A stretch of 64,000 nt of DNA, taken from NCBI RefSeq assembly GCF_964355755.1, contig NC_092680.1:15539001-15603000 (forward strand), read 5' to 3'. Positions 36,318 to 48,100 of the stretch are shown here, piece by piece (position 1 is the stretch's first letter; every line of letters begins with the position of its first letter). A model generated the notes under the pieces. It saw nothing but the letters and a program-made list of their open reading frames with translations, was not told the origin of the DNA and made no database searches. The translations under genes were made by a program, and so were the position numbers. The stretch is from Antedon mediterranea (taxonomy: Eukaryota > Echinodermata > Crinoidea > Comatulida > Antedonidae).

Positions 36318-38749
36318 GATGGTGGCAAGCGATTTTCGTCGTAATATAGCCGTGTCATTTCAAAGGTCTTGACTTGGAGAGTAAGAATATCAAACAGTAA
36401 AACCTACTTATGATATTGTGACGTCATTTCTGCTCCCGAAAATAGCAAATCGGAACAATTTGGCAAAACAACATAATTTCAGGAATTATTTGTATACTTT
36501 GCATATAATCAATTTCGATATAAATGAGAAATCATTACATTACACATGTAACCCGAGTATCGCACATTCGTGCTTGTTATTATAGACACATTCTAGCTCT
36601 GACCGTTCCTACACATATACCTATACCTGAGGTTTTAACGTATCCCCCGAATAATTACCCGCTTACAGAACCTTAATTATAATTACGGCTACCTTTTGAC
36701 GCCTACCATAATTTGTTTACTCTTGATTTCCTAATTTGTACTTTATCGCAATGGAATTTATTTTTACTTTGAATGTAGTTTGTGTCATTAAATTAGCTAT
36801 AAAAACGTAGGAAAAGGGGCTTTAAAGAGATCAAGTAGGCTGCGATAGATTCTTACTAATGCTCAATACAGTAGTATCAAACGCGCTTTGGAAAGGTAAA
36901 TGACAAATCCAGCAGCATGCGCCTTTCGTTCAATACAATCAGAGGACCTTGAGTCCTGATTGTGACTACTAACCCGTCAACGACTAGACTAGATTTAGGC
37001 CCACTCTGTTGGACTTTTTCAGTTGAAACATTATAATGCAATCGTCAGCATAAAAAACAACACATAGGCCTACATGAGAAGCTGCCTCTTTTTATATAAC
37101 ACAATGCCAATGACAATAATGTGAGCAAAAATGACAACATAAAGTTAGAACAATGTGATCATCTATGTTCGTGCCATAAAATCAACCAAAGTGCTTACAA
37201 GCACAATTTGGATGGATAATGTTATTACTACTTGATATTATTTAATTAATTGTTGTATTTTTTCTTCAGCTTGGGGGCATTTTTTAATTATAGCTGGCCT
37301 ACATGATACCATTACATACACCCAAAAAATAAATAAAAGATTTCCTCATCTTAAAAAACTAATTTATTCAAATTTATTATTGGATATACTACTATAATAT
37401 AAAACATGTAATGATGGAGTTTCTCGTGAAACAGCAGACTATTCTTATAGTGTTCCGTTTCCTCAGTGAAACTCCACGTACTGTTTCAGCCTTGTCCATG
37501 TTTAAAAACATTATGACCTCGATTGTCCAATGGATATTTTTACGCAATGAGAGGCACCAAATGAAAAAAAAAACGAGAAGGCAAGTTATAATTGTTGGTA
37601 GTATTTTATTAAGCGAAAGATGAACTGAACAAAAATAATAGATGGAATGATAATTATACCAGTCTGAACAAACCAAGATGTTGCTCTGGAAGGCGGGCGG
37701 GGAAAAGATTAGTATATGTTTACTTGACAAGATTGCGGCTAGGTGAAACTGGGAGATCCGCCTCCCTAAAAAGGTACAACAAGATTGAGCCCTCAATTGT
37801 TCATATTTTAGAAATAATTAATACGAGGCAAGACTACGGTAAATTCATTATCAGTAGAAAATCCACAGCTTTTCTCTTCTTTTAAATTTAGACTTTTGTT
37901 TAAAGATTTCATGTTTTTTTTACTTTTACTAAATGATTAGGACCTAAAGAAAAATTAATAGTCAGTGAAAATGTTTAAAAGAATTCGCTTTTTGGTTCTT
38001 GATGCCAGAATCATAAGCTGAAAGATAAATAAAACTAAAATTAAATCTACGCACGTTATTGAGAAACACTAGGTTGACGCAAGCGCACAACACACGTACC
38101 ATAATATAAGGTCGAGTTTAAACGAGTGGATAAGTAATTTGTTTTTGCTTCCATCATACAATTTAAAAAGTATAATTACTATCACGAAACCCACAATCAA
38201 CAAGTCCATCGCAACTTATTGCAAAAAGAAATGCGATTTTGTATGGAATGATGCTGGTGAAATGAATACGTTGTGACTTTGAGATGTTACTAAAAATAAG
38301 TAAATCAATTAAGTTTAAAACAATGTGATTTTATAGGCGTGATTTTAAGAGTTCTCTATATATCTATATGCTCATTTATTTTTTAAATCATTTTAGTTTC
38401 AATTAGTATTAGAGAAAAAACGGCCTGTAAAAACATATTTTGGGAAACGTTTCCCATCACCAGTGTGAAGCTAAACTGATCCAATTATTATTATCAAATA
38501 TGGTACGCAGGTCATGGTAACATTGTTAACTATGTTCATATATTTTGAACTAGATCTGCCCGAAGTCTGTAGTTATTGTCTTTTTTTCAGTTAGTCCACT
38601 AGTCGGCGTTTAGATTTTTGTCTGAATAGTACATTATACGTGTGAAACGCCACATGTGCCAAAATAGTTATCCTTTTACTAATTTCGGTCTAGAACCTAG
38701 TCTAATTTTGAACATACAAACTTGCCTTTTTACACTTTGATAGATCATC

Positions 38750-38850
38750 TTTCAGTTTGAATTTGCTTTCGGCTCTCAATTTGAACCTGCTCGAGCCGAC
38801 TCTAAAAAGTAAGGTTAAATAAATTCATTCATTCATTCATTCATTCTGCT
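38750..38850 (+). mobile_element. Probable LINE 3' tail with (ATTC)n
   Basis: The sequence ends ggttaaataaattcattcat with six ATTC units (38821-38846). It is the same layout as a truncated LINE end; no coding sequence is visible. Confidence 0.4.
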
Positions 38851-39044
38851 TTTATTCAATATTTCTCTTTGCAGTAGGCCTATATATAAAATAAAACTGA
38901 ATTGCGAGAGATTTACATATAAAATTGGTACAAGCTTTCAAACATCAAAATTTACAACATTAAAAAGTTAAAAAGTTAAAAAAAATAAATTTTTAAAAAG
39001 GAGATATTACACAGTCATGGAAGAAACTTATGAAAGTACTTATT

Positions 39045-39365
39045 ACTTATTATATAACACCTATATAAATTCCTGTCATTTGATTGGACGAATGTGGGTC
39101 ACATGGCGTGCAATAGTACGCACTATTCAACGATCGTTAAATAGTACTTTTTGAAACATTTTTGTTTGTTATTTAGATGTTATATAAAACAAATAATGAA
39201 TGTTTTGTATTCGTGTAATGGTACAAATAATGGCACTTGGTGAATGATGAAAGGTTATATCAACTCGGCTTTGCCTCGTTGATATAACCTTTCATCATTC
39301 ACCTCGTGCCATTATTTGTACCATTGCACTCATAAATATTCATTATTTGTATATTATTATTATTA
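39045..39365 (+). mobile_element. Interspersed element with a long perfect-looking hairpin (family copy 1)
   Basis: The left part has ttcctgtcatttgattggac and cgatcgttaaatagtac. The right part (39189-39350) is an inverted repeat with arms of about 70 bp around a 13-nt loop (tcggctttgcctc). Relatives at 34.3-34.7 kb (inverted) and 56.6-56.8 kb define a family. Confidence 0.75.
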
Positions 39366-40719
39366 TAATTATTCCCCCTTTGGATGTTTGTTCATCTATA
39401 TATAAATTGTCATGCAAACAATTTTAGTGAGGGTTCTACTACTGTATTCGAGAACCATCTGTGAGTAGGCCTATATGTAAATCATTGCTATGGCACGCAT
39501 CCATACATGGTGTATCAAAATTCCCCCGCAATTGGGAGAAGCGGGGTATCAAAAAGACCAGAGCAAGCTAAAACAACAATCTGGATCTTTATGACATTAA
39601 ATCATTCTGCTACATTATACTTGATTTGTATACTAGTCATTGCAGTGATATAATGCTACGCCCGATCCAGCAGCTTTCTCTAGCAACCATGGCAAGTAGG
39701 TCTACAATCCAATCCCCGAGGGTGTAGATTGTAGGACAGTATAAAAATACTGCCAAGTATCGCAGGCAAAATTTAGTACACACACACGTTATACTTTGTC
39801 CGCAGATTAGAACCTGACTTAAGTAATATGTATTAAAACTATTTAATACAGCTAGACTCGTATTTAGATGACTTGCGATAGTTGCTGTAAGCTGCAGAAT
39901 CGAATGTGTTTCACTTCACTAAAAAGAAAACAAAACTATACCTGGACACTCTCTGAAATCGACCGCTTTTTTCTACAAAAATTGGCTTAAATGAATAAAA
40001 AGAAATCGAAATGAATACAGTTATTTATATGTGAATGATGGTAATAACGGAAATCAACTTTTCCCTCGCATTTGCACAATATTATTCCATAAAGGTCTGG
40101 TGCTGCTTTTTGACATTTTTTCGAGCGTGACAATTAAACATTTGCGCATGTGTAGTTTTGTGGTAATAGCTGCATGATTAACCCGACTTCAGTAATTTAG
40201 TGTCGACTGGTGTGTACACATGCGCACTATATTGTTCCGCTTTTTTGGCGAAGTACAATTGTTACAATGTCATAGAATGGTTTACATTTACAGTAAATAA
40301 AACATGATTGATATAATGTTGTTAATATTATTCTCTCTGAAGAGATGTGATATTCCTCGAATTTGATACTGTATGTCACCAGGGAGATGTATCTTCCCGA
40401 TGTCACTAATAATATAGTGTACACTTACGTAACGATGTTGGGTCTAAGCTCGCAATTCTGTTCAAACACCTGCAAACACAAGCTCTCGAATTACAACGAG
40501 AACAGGCCAATTGCATCGCATATGCTAAAGAAAGCAAACAACATACCCTTTTCCATAAGTATAATGTTCAGAACTTTAGCAAAAAAATTATTTAAAATTA
40601 AGTTATACCGTTATGCCCACCCCCTCTCTCTCTCTCTCCCTCTCCCTGTAAAAAACTGCCACTTTTATTTAATCATCTTAATATAACAAGGCCAACAGCC
40701 ATTAAGTCGCGTGCTACAA
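39366..40719. other. Intergenic, no supported gene
   Basis: A (CT)n run at about 40622-40646 is the only clear structure. The 107-codon frame at 40363 runs into it and has no domain. Confidence 0.5.
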
Positions 40720-41433
40720 TGCATAGTGATACCGGACCGACAGACAGACCGACAGACAGACCGACAGACAGACCGACTGACATAGTGAACTATAGAGTCG
40801 CGTCCACGCGACTGAAAAGGCATAATTTTGACGAATTTTTGAACTTTTTCATCAAAAACGTGCGCAAATTATCCAATTCAACGTGCTCGTATGACGTAAT
40901 TTTAAGTCGAAATTGTTTAAAAGTTGGTAAAATTATTAGAAAAGGCTGTAAAAACATAAATCACGCGAAAAAAGTATATATTTAACGCTACGTACGCACC
41001 GCGCGCGTAAATATTTGCGCGCGTATGTGAATTTTTGACATGCTCAAAATGACAAGAAACTATTTTACTATAATTAAAAATTAATTTTGTGTAAAACACA
41101 TTTTTTTTTTCAACAGAAAGTTAGCGCCTGATATAAATTAAACTTTTGCAAAGTTTCAATTTAAAATGTTATTTGATTTTTGACCTATGTTAAATACGAG
41201 AAAATCGTTCAAACGCGCGTAAATCACTTTGCGCAACTCTAACGTCATTCACAATAGGAGGTGCACAATTTCACGTAAATGCTCACATGTTGACATCAAA
41301 ACAGTTCAAAAAGTACCGAAAAGCGATAAAACGCATAGTGATACCGGACCGACAGACATACCGACAGACAGACCGACAGACAGACCGACCGACCAACCGA
41401 CATAGTGAACTATAGAGTCGCGTCCACGCGACT
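40720..41433. repeat. Pair of direct (GACA/GACC)n-plus-hairpin modules
   Basis: Modules 40720-40813 and 41332-41433 share gcatagtgataccggaccga, a GACAGACC run, catagtgaactatagagtcg and the perfect hairpin AGTCGCGTCCACGCGACT. About 520 bp with several GCGCGC words separates them. Confidence 0.8.
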
Positions 41434-43879
41434 AAAAAGATGTCATCATAGTAAATTCTTAATCTAATCAAAATTAAACATTTTGTGATACGTGTTAAAT
41501 ATTATGAGTTAAACTTACTTAATAATATAAAATAATATCGTTTGAAGAAATATTAATAACAAAACTTACCATGTGTTAGCAGCAAACTTAAAACCAAAAC
41601 AAGTCCTAATTTGGTTGAAATCATCATTCATTATTAAAAAACACTATACACAGAACCTTAATCAAAAACTGTATTATCTGCTGTTATCAAAATGCACAGT
41701 TCTATCCTCTAACTCTGCTTTAAATATAAAAGTTTTGGCACAGAGGAGGGGCGTGCTTTAGTTATTACGACTGAAATACTACGAACCAATTATCGCCTTG
41801 TTGCATAAGGAGTGTGTTTACTTGGTTATAACAGGGAGTGGCTCCCTGGTTATAATATAAGGATGTGGGTATAGAAAAAGAGTAGGCCGAGCAAAAACAG
41901 CTGGAGTAAGGAGAAATAGTGAGAAAGGGTTGTTGACCGAGTCGCACAATATCACATAAGGAAGTAAGAAGTACAATATTAATATAATATGTATAGCTTA
42001 CGCGCGCCCAACTTTCTTTACTCTTACAATAATAAGGACGTTGATGTATTTAATCATACCGCATATCATTATACGGAAGTTCTAAGAACAAACATATTAA
42101 TTGTATTTCTTACAACTTCTAATCACGTTGTTAATAGCTACATAATAATCTTTATTGTCTTTCTTTCTTGTTTGTTTTTTTTCAGATACATAAAATCAAA
42201 ACTAAAGACAAAAGACCAAAAAAAAAGCTTTCGCTTATCGAGTTTTGGCCTTTTAAAATAAATAAAACTTAAACTACAACGTATATAATTTCTGAGAAAG
42301 AAAAATCTGAAGAAAATTAATTACATAAATGAAAATTAATAACTCACTGGCATTATCAATATGAATATGAAATAAGTAATAGAAGAGTATTATACACTAA
42401 AAACTAAGCATCATATAAGGTTATTAAATGTTCTTTGACTTTGATGGCAAATTGTGTTCTAAATGAAATTGACTTAATATTTATTGGGAGTTTATTTCAG
42501 AGTTTGGGACCTTGATATGTTATATTGGTTTGAGATAGAGTCGTACGGCAAAAGGGGATCGAGAGATTAAACGGGTCATTAAATCGGGTGTTAAATGGAT
42601 GGTTTACATAGTTAAAGTATAGTATAATATGATGAGGTCATCTAGAATAAAATAAATCAGAAATAAATTTAAGCACATGCTACTCATACAATTTAAAAAC
42701 ATCTAAAATCAACAATTGCTTAAACAAAGGTATAGAATGTGCTCTAAAATCTGAAAACGTAACACAGCGAACGAACATCTTTCGAATAAGTAGAATGTAC
42801 AGTATGATTGTCAAATTTTATCTATAAACTGTTCTTGTTATCAACCATGTTGCTTGTAAAAGTATACAAAACTGCCTTTAAAAGCATGTATAGCATGTCG
42901 ACAGCCTCATAACAAAAGTGTCTAAGTCATAATTTTTATTTATTTTTTGTTTTTCTGTCTAACTCACTGCTTATATCATTATACTACCCTCTGTACATTA
43001 TCTGAGTGCTTTTATATACATTTGCACATGCTCAGGTCGTTTTTTTGTGATTCTGCCTAATAAGTCAGCTGTGTGACTTAGGCAATTTTCATTTGTAAAA
43101 CTGCCTAAGTCACACTATATTCAAAATATTTTAGCCTAAGTCATTTTATTACGTTGCGCAATAATTATATTGCGTTTTCTTACCTATATTACATTTAGCT
43201 TCTATTGATATATATTTATAGAAAAAATATGAATAGGCCTAACTATTTGTTTTAAAAAAATTTATGAGGTTTTTTGTCTTTTTCTCAAAACTACAAAAAA
43301 TGACGTAGGCACTTTTGTTATGAGGGTAACGATGTGTAACATTGATTATAATTAAAAATAGTCTCGTCTCAAAATGTATATATTATGATAAAGTCTGTCT
43401 ACACTATCACACTTTATGTGACAACAAATGTGATGTGCCGTAATACTTCAAATGCATTTTTGTATTATTCTGTTATGATCATTATTGTTTTAAATATTTA
43501 TCACTGTTTTCAACTATTAAATGGATCAGTTTACCAGCAAGGTGTATTGCTTAGGCCTATGGCGAGAAATTTAAAATAAAGCTACAATTTCGAATTATAT
43601 ATTTTCACAACGTCCTCACTCAACAACGACTTTTTTGCTCTGACTTTTATGTGAGACTGATTACAATCAGAGCATGCCTTTTATGCGAGGGTGACAATAT
43701 GGATATAGGCCTAGGCCTAATAATTTACTTGTTTTTTAAATAGCAATTTTGTACATAAGACGCCTCAGTCTGTAAATGTTTTGCGTGTGAAATTACAGAA
43801 ATACGCAGTATGAGAAAAAATATTTTCTTCTGACAGATTAAAATTGTGATAGTGCGACCTCATTGGTTTCTCATAATCA
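41434..43879. other. Intergenic 5' of the PHM gene
   Basis: AT-rich. Contains several gcctaagtcac words (43050-43150) and a stretch at 42480-42600 (gagtttatttcagagtttgg) that resembles interspersed-repeat text. No gene is seen. Confidence 0.45.
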
Positions 43880-43968
43880 CTGATGCGGAGCGAGCTAGCT
43901 GAGTAAGCACCCTACCAGACGGACAGTTTGCTCTGTAAAAGCAGAGCTTACTTATTTACGAAGATTTG
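43880..43968 (+). other. Possible 5' noncoding exon of the PHM gene
   Basis: A comparatively GC-rich stretch (agcgagctagctgagtaagc onward) ends at a strong donor, ttg|gtaagt, at 43969. A good acceptor, ttttcatttag, ends at 44811, about 160 bp before the PHM start codon, so splicing to a 5' UTR segment starting near 44812 is plausible. This rests only on splice signals and composition. Transcript data would settle it. Confidence 0.3.
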
Positions 43969-44493
43969 GTAAGTTTGTGCTTAAATTACATGTTATAATT
44001 GAATAAAAATGATAATATATAGTTTGTGGAATGTATTTCAAAATTGCATTGAAGCCTATCTGCAACACACACTTAAATTATTTCTTTTTAACGCCTATAA
44101 GTTCACGAAATATTTACCTATCGTCAATTTGGTGGAGCTGTAGCTAGCTAGAGGCCTGACTGAAGGATCAGAATTGATATCCACATGACACCTACATTTA
44201 TGTAGCCTACGATAAGGCCTTCGTGGGAGGGTGACGATATGAATATAGGCCTAATAAATTACTGTTTTTAACAAGTAAATGTGTACATTTAACTCTATAA
44301 ATGTTTTGCGTGCGAAATGTACAGTATGAGAAAAATACTTTCCTCTGTTTGAGTAGTTTGTAATAATATATATAATTTTAATGGTCTGCTTATTCACATG
44401 AGTTGGTATTTATATTTAATTAATATTTAATGAATAATCAAACTAACCCCTAAATAAAAATCATGCAGCGGTGCGGATTTCATTGGCAGATGT

Positions 44494-44668
44494 CAGGGAA
44501 TAATTTCGCCAGTGTAGCATAGCAAAAAGCTATACAAAACAACCTTTTTGCTACACATTTCTACAATTGTGTAGCAAAAAATACAATACAAAACTATGTT
44601 TCTTGACTAAAAAATCAGTTTGATTAGCAATTTTGCTAAACAAAATTTTCAAATGAAATTTTTCCCTG
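44494..44668 (-). mobile_element. 175-bp MITE, CAGGGAA ends, 5-bp target duplication (copy 2)
   Basis: Same length as the copy at 14.7 kb, opposite orientation and very similar by eye throughout. It is flanked on both sides by gatgt. It lies just upstream of the PHM start, inside the putative first intron. Confidence 0.85.
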
Positions 44669-44969
44669 GATGTAAACCGTAAATAATTCACACCCCAATT
44701 TACATTTTGTACTGTACAGTATTATGGGAGTAACCTGCAATACCGGTACTGTAATTTAGTATGGCCTACTCACTGTATAATAATTATATGCTTTTGTTTA
44801 TTTTCATTTAGGTACATGTAGGCCCGGGGGTAAAGTACATGTGAAGTACAGTGCCTTCTAAATACGTTAATATGACAAAAATGTTATAAGAATCTTCACA
44901 AGAATCTTTTTTCCCAACAAAGGAAACCAATATCTTTACTTCTGGTATTCTGGATGTTTTATTGTCATC

Positions 44970-45119
44970 ATGTTCCCAGTAACTCGCCATTACTGCCTTT
45001 TGTTGTTGTTTATCTCCTTTTATGGATGTATGGGATATGGAGGTTCAAGTGATCAGTCCATGTATGATGAGGACACCTTCATGCAGGATATTCTAATGCC
45101 TGGTGTTCAACCATCTCAG
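44970..45119 (+). CDS. PAM: PHM coding exon 1 (signal peptide and pro-region)
   Basis: ATG at 44970 opens a signal peptide with hydrophobic core [12 protein letters not shown], then an acidic linker. The exon ends with MPGVQPSQ, which matches the start of the PHM catalytic core. The donor is gtacag at 45120, phase 0. Confidence 0.85.
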
Positions 45120-48100
45120 GTACAGTACAGTATATCACTTGTGTTTAGATGGCCTATTCAGTCATTTACTGTAGGTCAACAAGTATTTTACATTACATCA
45201 TAATATGTCTATGTGTGTTTTCATTGTCATTTTCAATTCCTGTCGAAACATTGCTGTTTTCAATTTACTATGACAATACTTACAGCTGTGTTTACACACT
45301 TTAATATAAAGAAACTTACTGTATTTAACCCTTTCAAGACGTGGCCCATCCCATATGGGGTAATTTACTAAACCTATTAAAAATACCTTATTTAGCCTCA
45401 GTCACTTGGGGTAGAAACCTTGTGTCTTTAATGGGTTAAAAACTATAAACTGCAGTTTATGTAAAAAAACTAAAACTACAGTAGATACAGTACTACTGTA
45501 TATTACACTAGAATTATCAAAATATTATTTAATGAAATTCTTATCCCTGAATAATCATATTGATCAATAATTTATAAATCATGTTGAAAGATGACAATTA
45601 AGATTAACATCGGCAGAAGGTCCCAATTAAATTTATCAGACTAGTTTGATAGTATAGACATACTGTAGCTTTGTGTATTAATTGTTAAAATAATTGTTTT
45701 AGTGTTTTTAGAATATGCCATTTTATTATAGTTATTCACTTTACTTTGACCAAAGATTGGATAAAAAGATAAAATATTGATCTGCAACAACTGTAATTTG
45801 AAGCATTGATCTGTTTTGGAAACGTTTAGGTTCATACAGAATGGCTACTGCACTGTAGATATAAACCATAAACAGTACATTACATTTAAACCCACTTTAC
45901 ATTTTAGTTACAAAACAATAATTGTTGTTTGCAACATTATGTTGTGGGTTTTTTTGTTTCTTTAATCTTTTTTAAAATTTATTCACATATCTTTTTTTGT
46001 TATTCTGTTTTTGTATGTAATGGAAACTAAACTTTGTATGTTCTATTTTTAGCCTGATGATTATCTTTGTACCGCAATGTCAATACCTGTAGACAATATA
46101 TATATTGGTAAGTGTTATACTAAATATGATTTTTGTTTAATTATATATTTATACACTACAGTAATTAATAAATGCAACACTTTAATACTATGCTAAGATC
46201 ATGTTACTTTTGGATTACATGTATTAGTTGTACTATATAAACAATGTAAACTTGATATGTCTGTACATGCAAACTTTATTTTGTAATTAATATTTAGTTT
46301 AATGTTAAATCATGGTTCCTCCAAGATGTGGATATTCGTGTGTACTGTAAAAGTCAAAAGTGATTTCAATCAATTTATAATATATTATTATTTTAATATC
46401 ATGATGTTATAAAATATCAATCTAAAACAGTAATTCATGAAAAACCATTTTAATGCTACATAATAAATTTTTTATGTTAGTGAATTTATTACTGTAATGA
46501 GATGCGTGTCTTTAAAGCTATTAATAATAGTCCCAATTGGACTATTGACGTAATCATGTGATCTTTACGACAAAAGCCTTTGTTTGCGTAAGGAAGCCAG
46601 ACCACCAGGTCTTGTACTGTACGTTGTTCTTAATTCACGCAAACAACCTAGCTATTCACAAATGAATTAAAATTAATCTACAGTAAGACTGTATAAATAT
46701 ACAGTAAATTGTTTCACATTTGTTGGAGAATTGTGGGTTTAAACAATAATGCCATTCTAGTTTCATACCCATCTTGTTTAAATAAGAATCTTTGAACCAT
46801 TGTTATACACCTTTCATGCGTCCATTTTTTTTATTTTTTTTATTTCTGTCTTTTGTTGTGAAGAAACCTTCGGTATCATAGTACTGATATGACTGGTGGA
46901 TCAGAAAAATCAAAATCAGAAGTAAAAAAAAAAGTCAAGTAAAATATAACATAACATAAAGAAAAGTTAAAATAAAATGGATAATTACTGTAGAGATACA
47001 ATAAATCATCTGAAAGCTTTTTATTCAAACCACCTGCCCACTCATTTACACCTGTCTTCTCTCAGCCATAAAAAAAATGTATTTCATCGCTAGTTATAAG
47101 CACTATCAATTACCAAACAGTTGTACTGTAACTGTTGGAAGATACAGTAACACTGCACTTTAAACAGACTCAAAAACTACCGAACCGAAAAACTAGTGGT
47201 CGCTGGGGCAGCACGACACAATGACATGATGTCGTGTGTAGATGATATAATAGAGTTAAAGAGGAAACACTGCGTGCTGCGCTTAATTTGTTCTTGGCAC
47301 TATGTGTTTCCTTAATTTTGTTAGTCTAGCTGGATAGCCAGGCTGCGATATTTCTTTTCGTTGGTGACCCCTGAAACAGCACAAAATAAACATGAATATT
47401 CATTAGTTATACTGTATCCATAAGGTGACATAAGAATTGAGCTGAATTGAACTACAATTCGCTAATGCAAATGCTTTCCGTCGAGCCGTCTGTGTAGTTG
47501 AGTGGATTTGACTATGGACTTTACATTTACAGTACATGTTGATGTATGAGGTTCAAATGCCTTGAGCAACTTATTTTTACTGTGAGAGATTATTTAGGGT
47601 TAGGTTTAGATAGTATTTAGGAAGTAGTTCGGCTATCTGTCTCATAAGGTGTCCCCAACTCATGCACACAAAAAAAAAATCACGGCCAGGCCACAGTTCA
47701 GTCCCGGAAACTATTTTAGACCGCAAAATAAAAGGTTTACGGAACTCTACAATAGGCTTACCGGACAAATCCACTTTTTCCCTCTCTATTAACATAATTT
47801 TATATGCACTCTACTATTGCTTGCCGAAATGTAAATCAATAATTTTTTTAATTGATAACAATCTAATAGATTTAGTTTTAATTTTTTTTTCTTCAAAATT
47901 TTGGAATTAACAATAATGAAGGCTTTACCATTCAGTATTATAAAAAGCCATAGCTGATCGTGTCAATTTGAATGCAGTTATCTACTGTAGCTCTATGCAT
48001 GTGACGTGTTCGCATAACATTATGTTTAGTATTTAATAATAATAATCAATCACAAAAATAATGCATTTAACATCTAAAGGACAAAATCCACTATAAAAGT

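Larger units (their letters stand above)
35593..39044. other. Intergenic, no supported gene
   Basis: Holds the CCGGATGCAG pair, the second copy of the 33.6-kb segment and a probable LINE tail. The 134-codon minus frame at 37392 has no recognisable domain. Confidence 0.45.

Noticed and set aside
37392-37796. 134-codon minus-strand frame
   Set aside because: Composition looks random (Ile/Phe/Ser/Cys-rich), with no ATG-linked signal, domain or splice evidence.
40363-40686. 107-codon plus-strand frame
   Set aside because: It runs through a (CT)n microsatellite and shows no domain.
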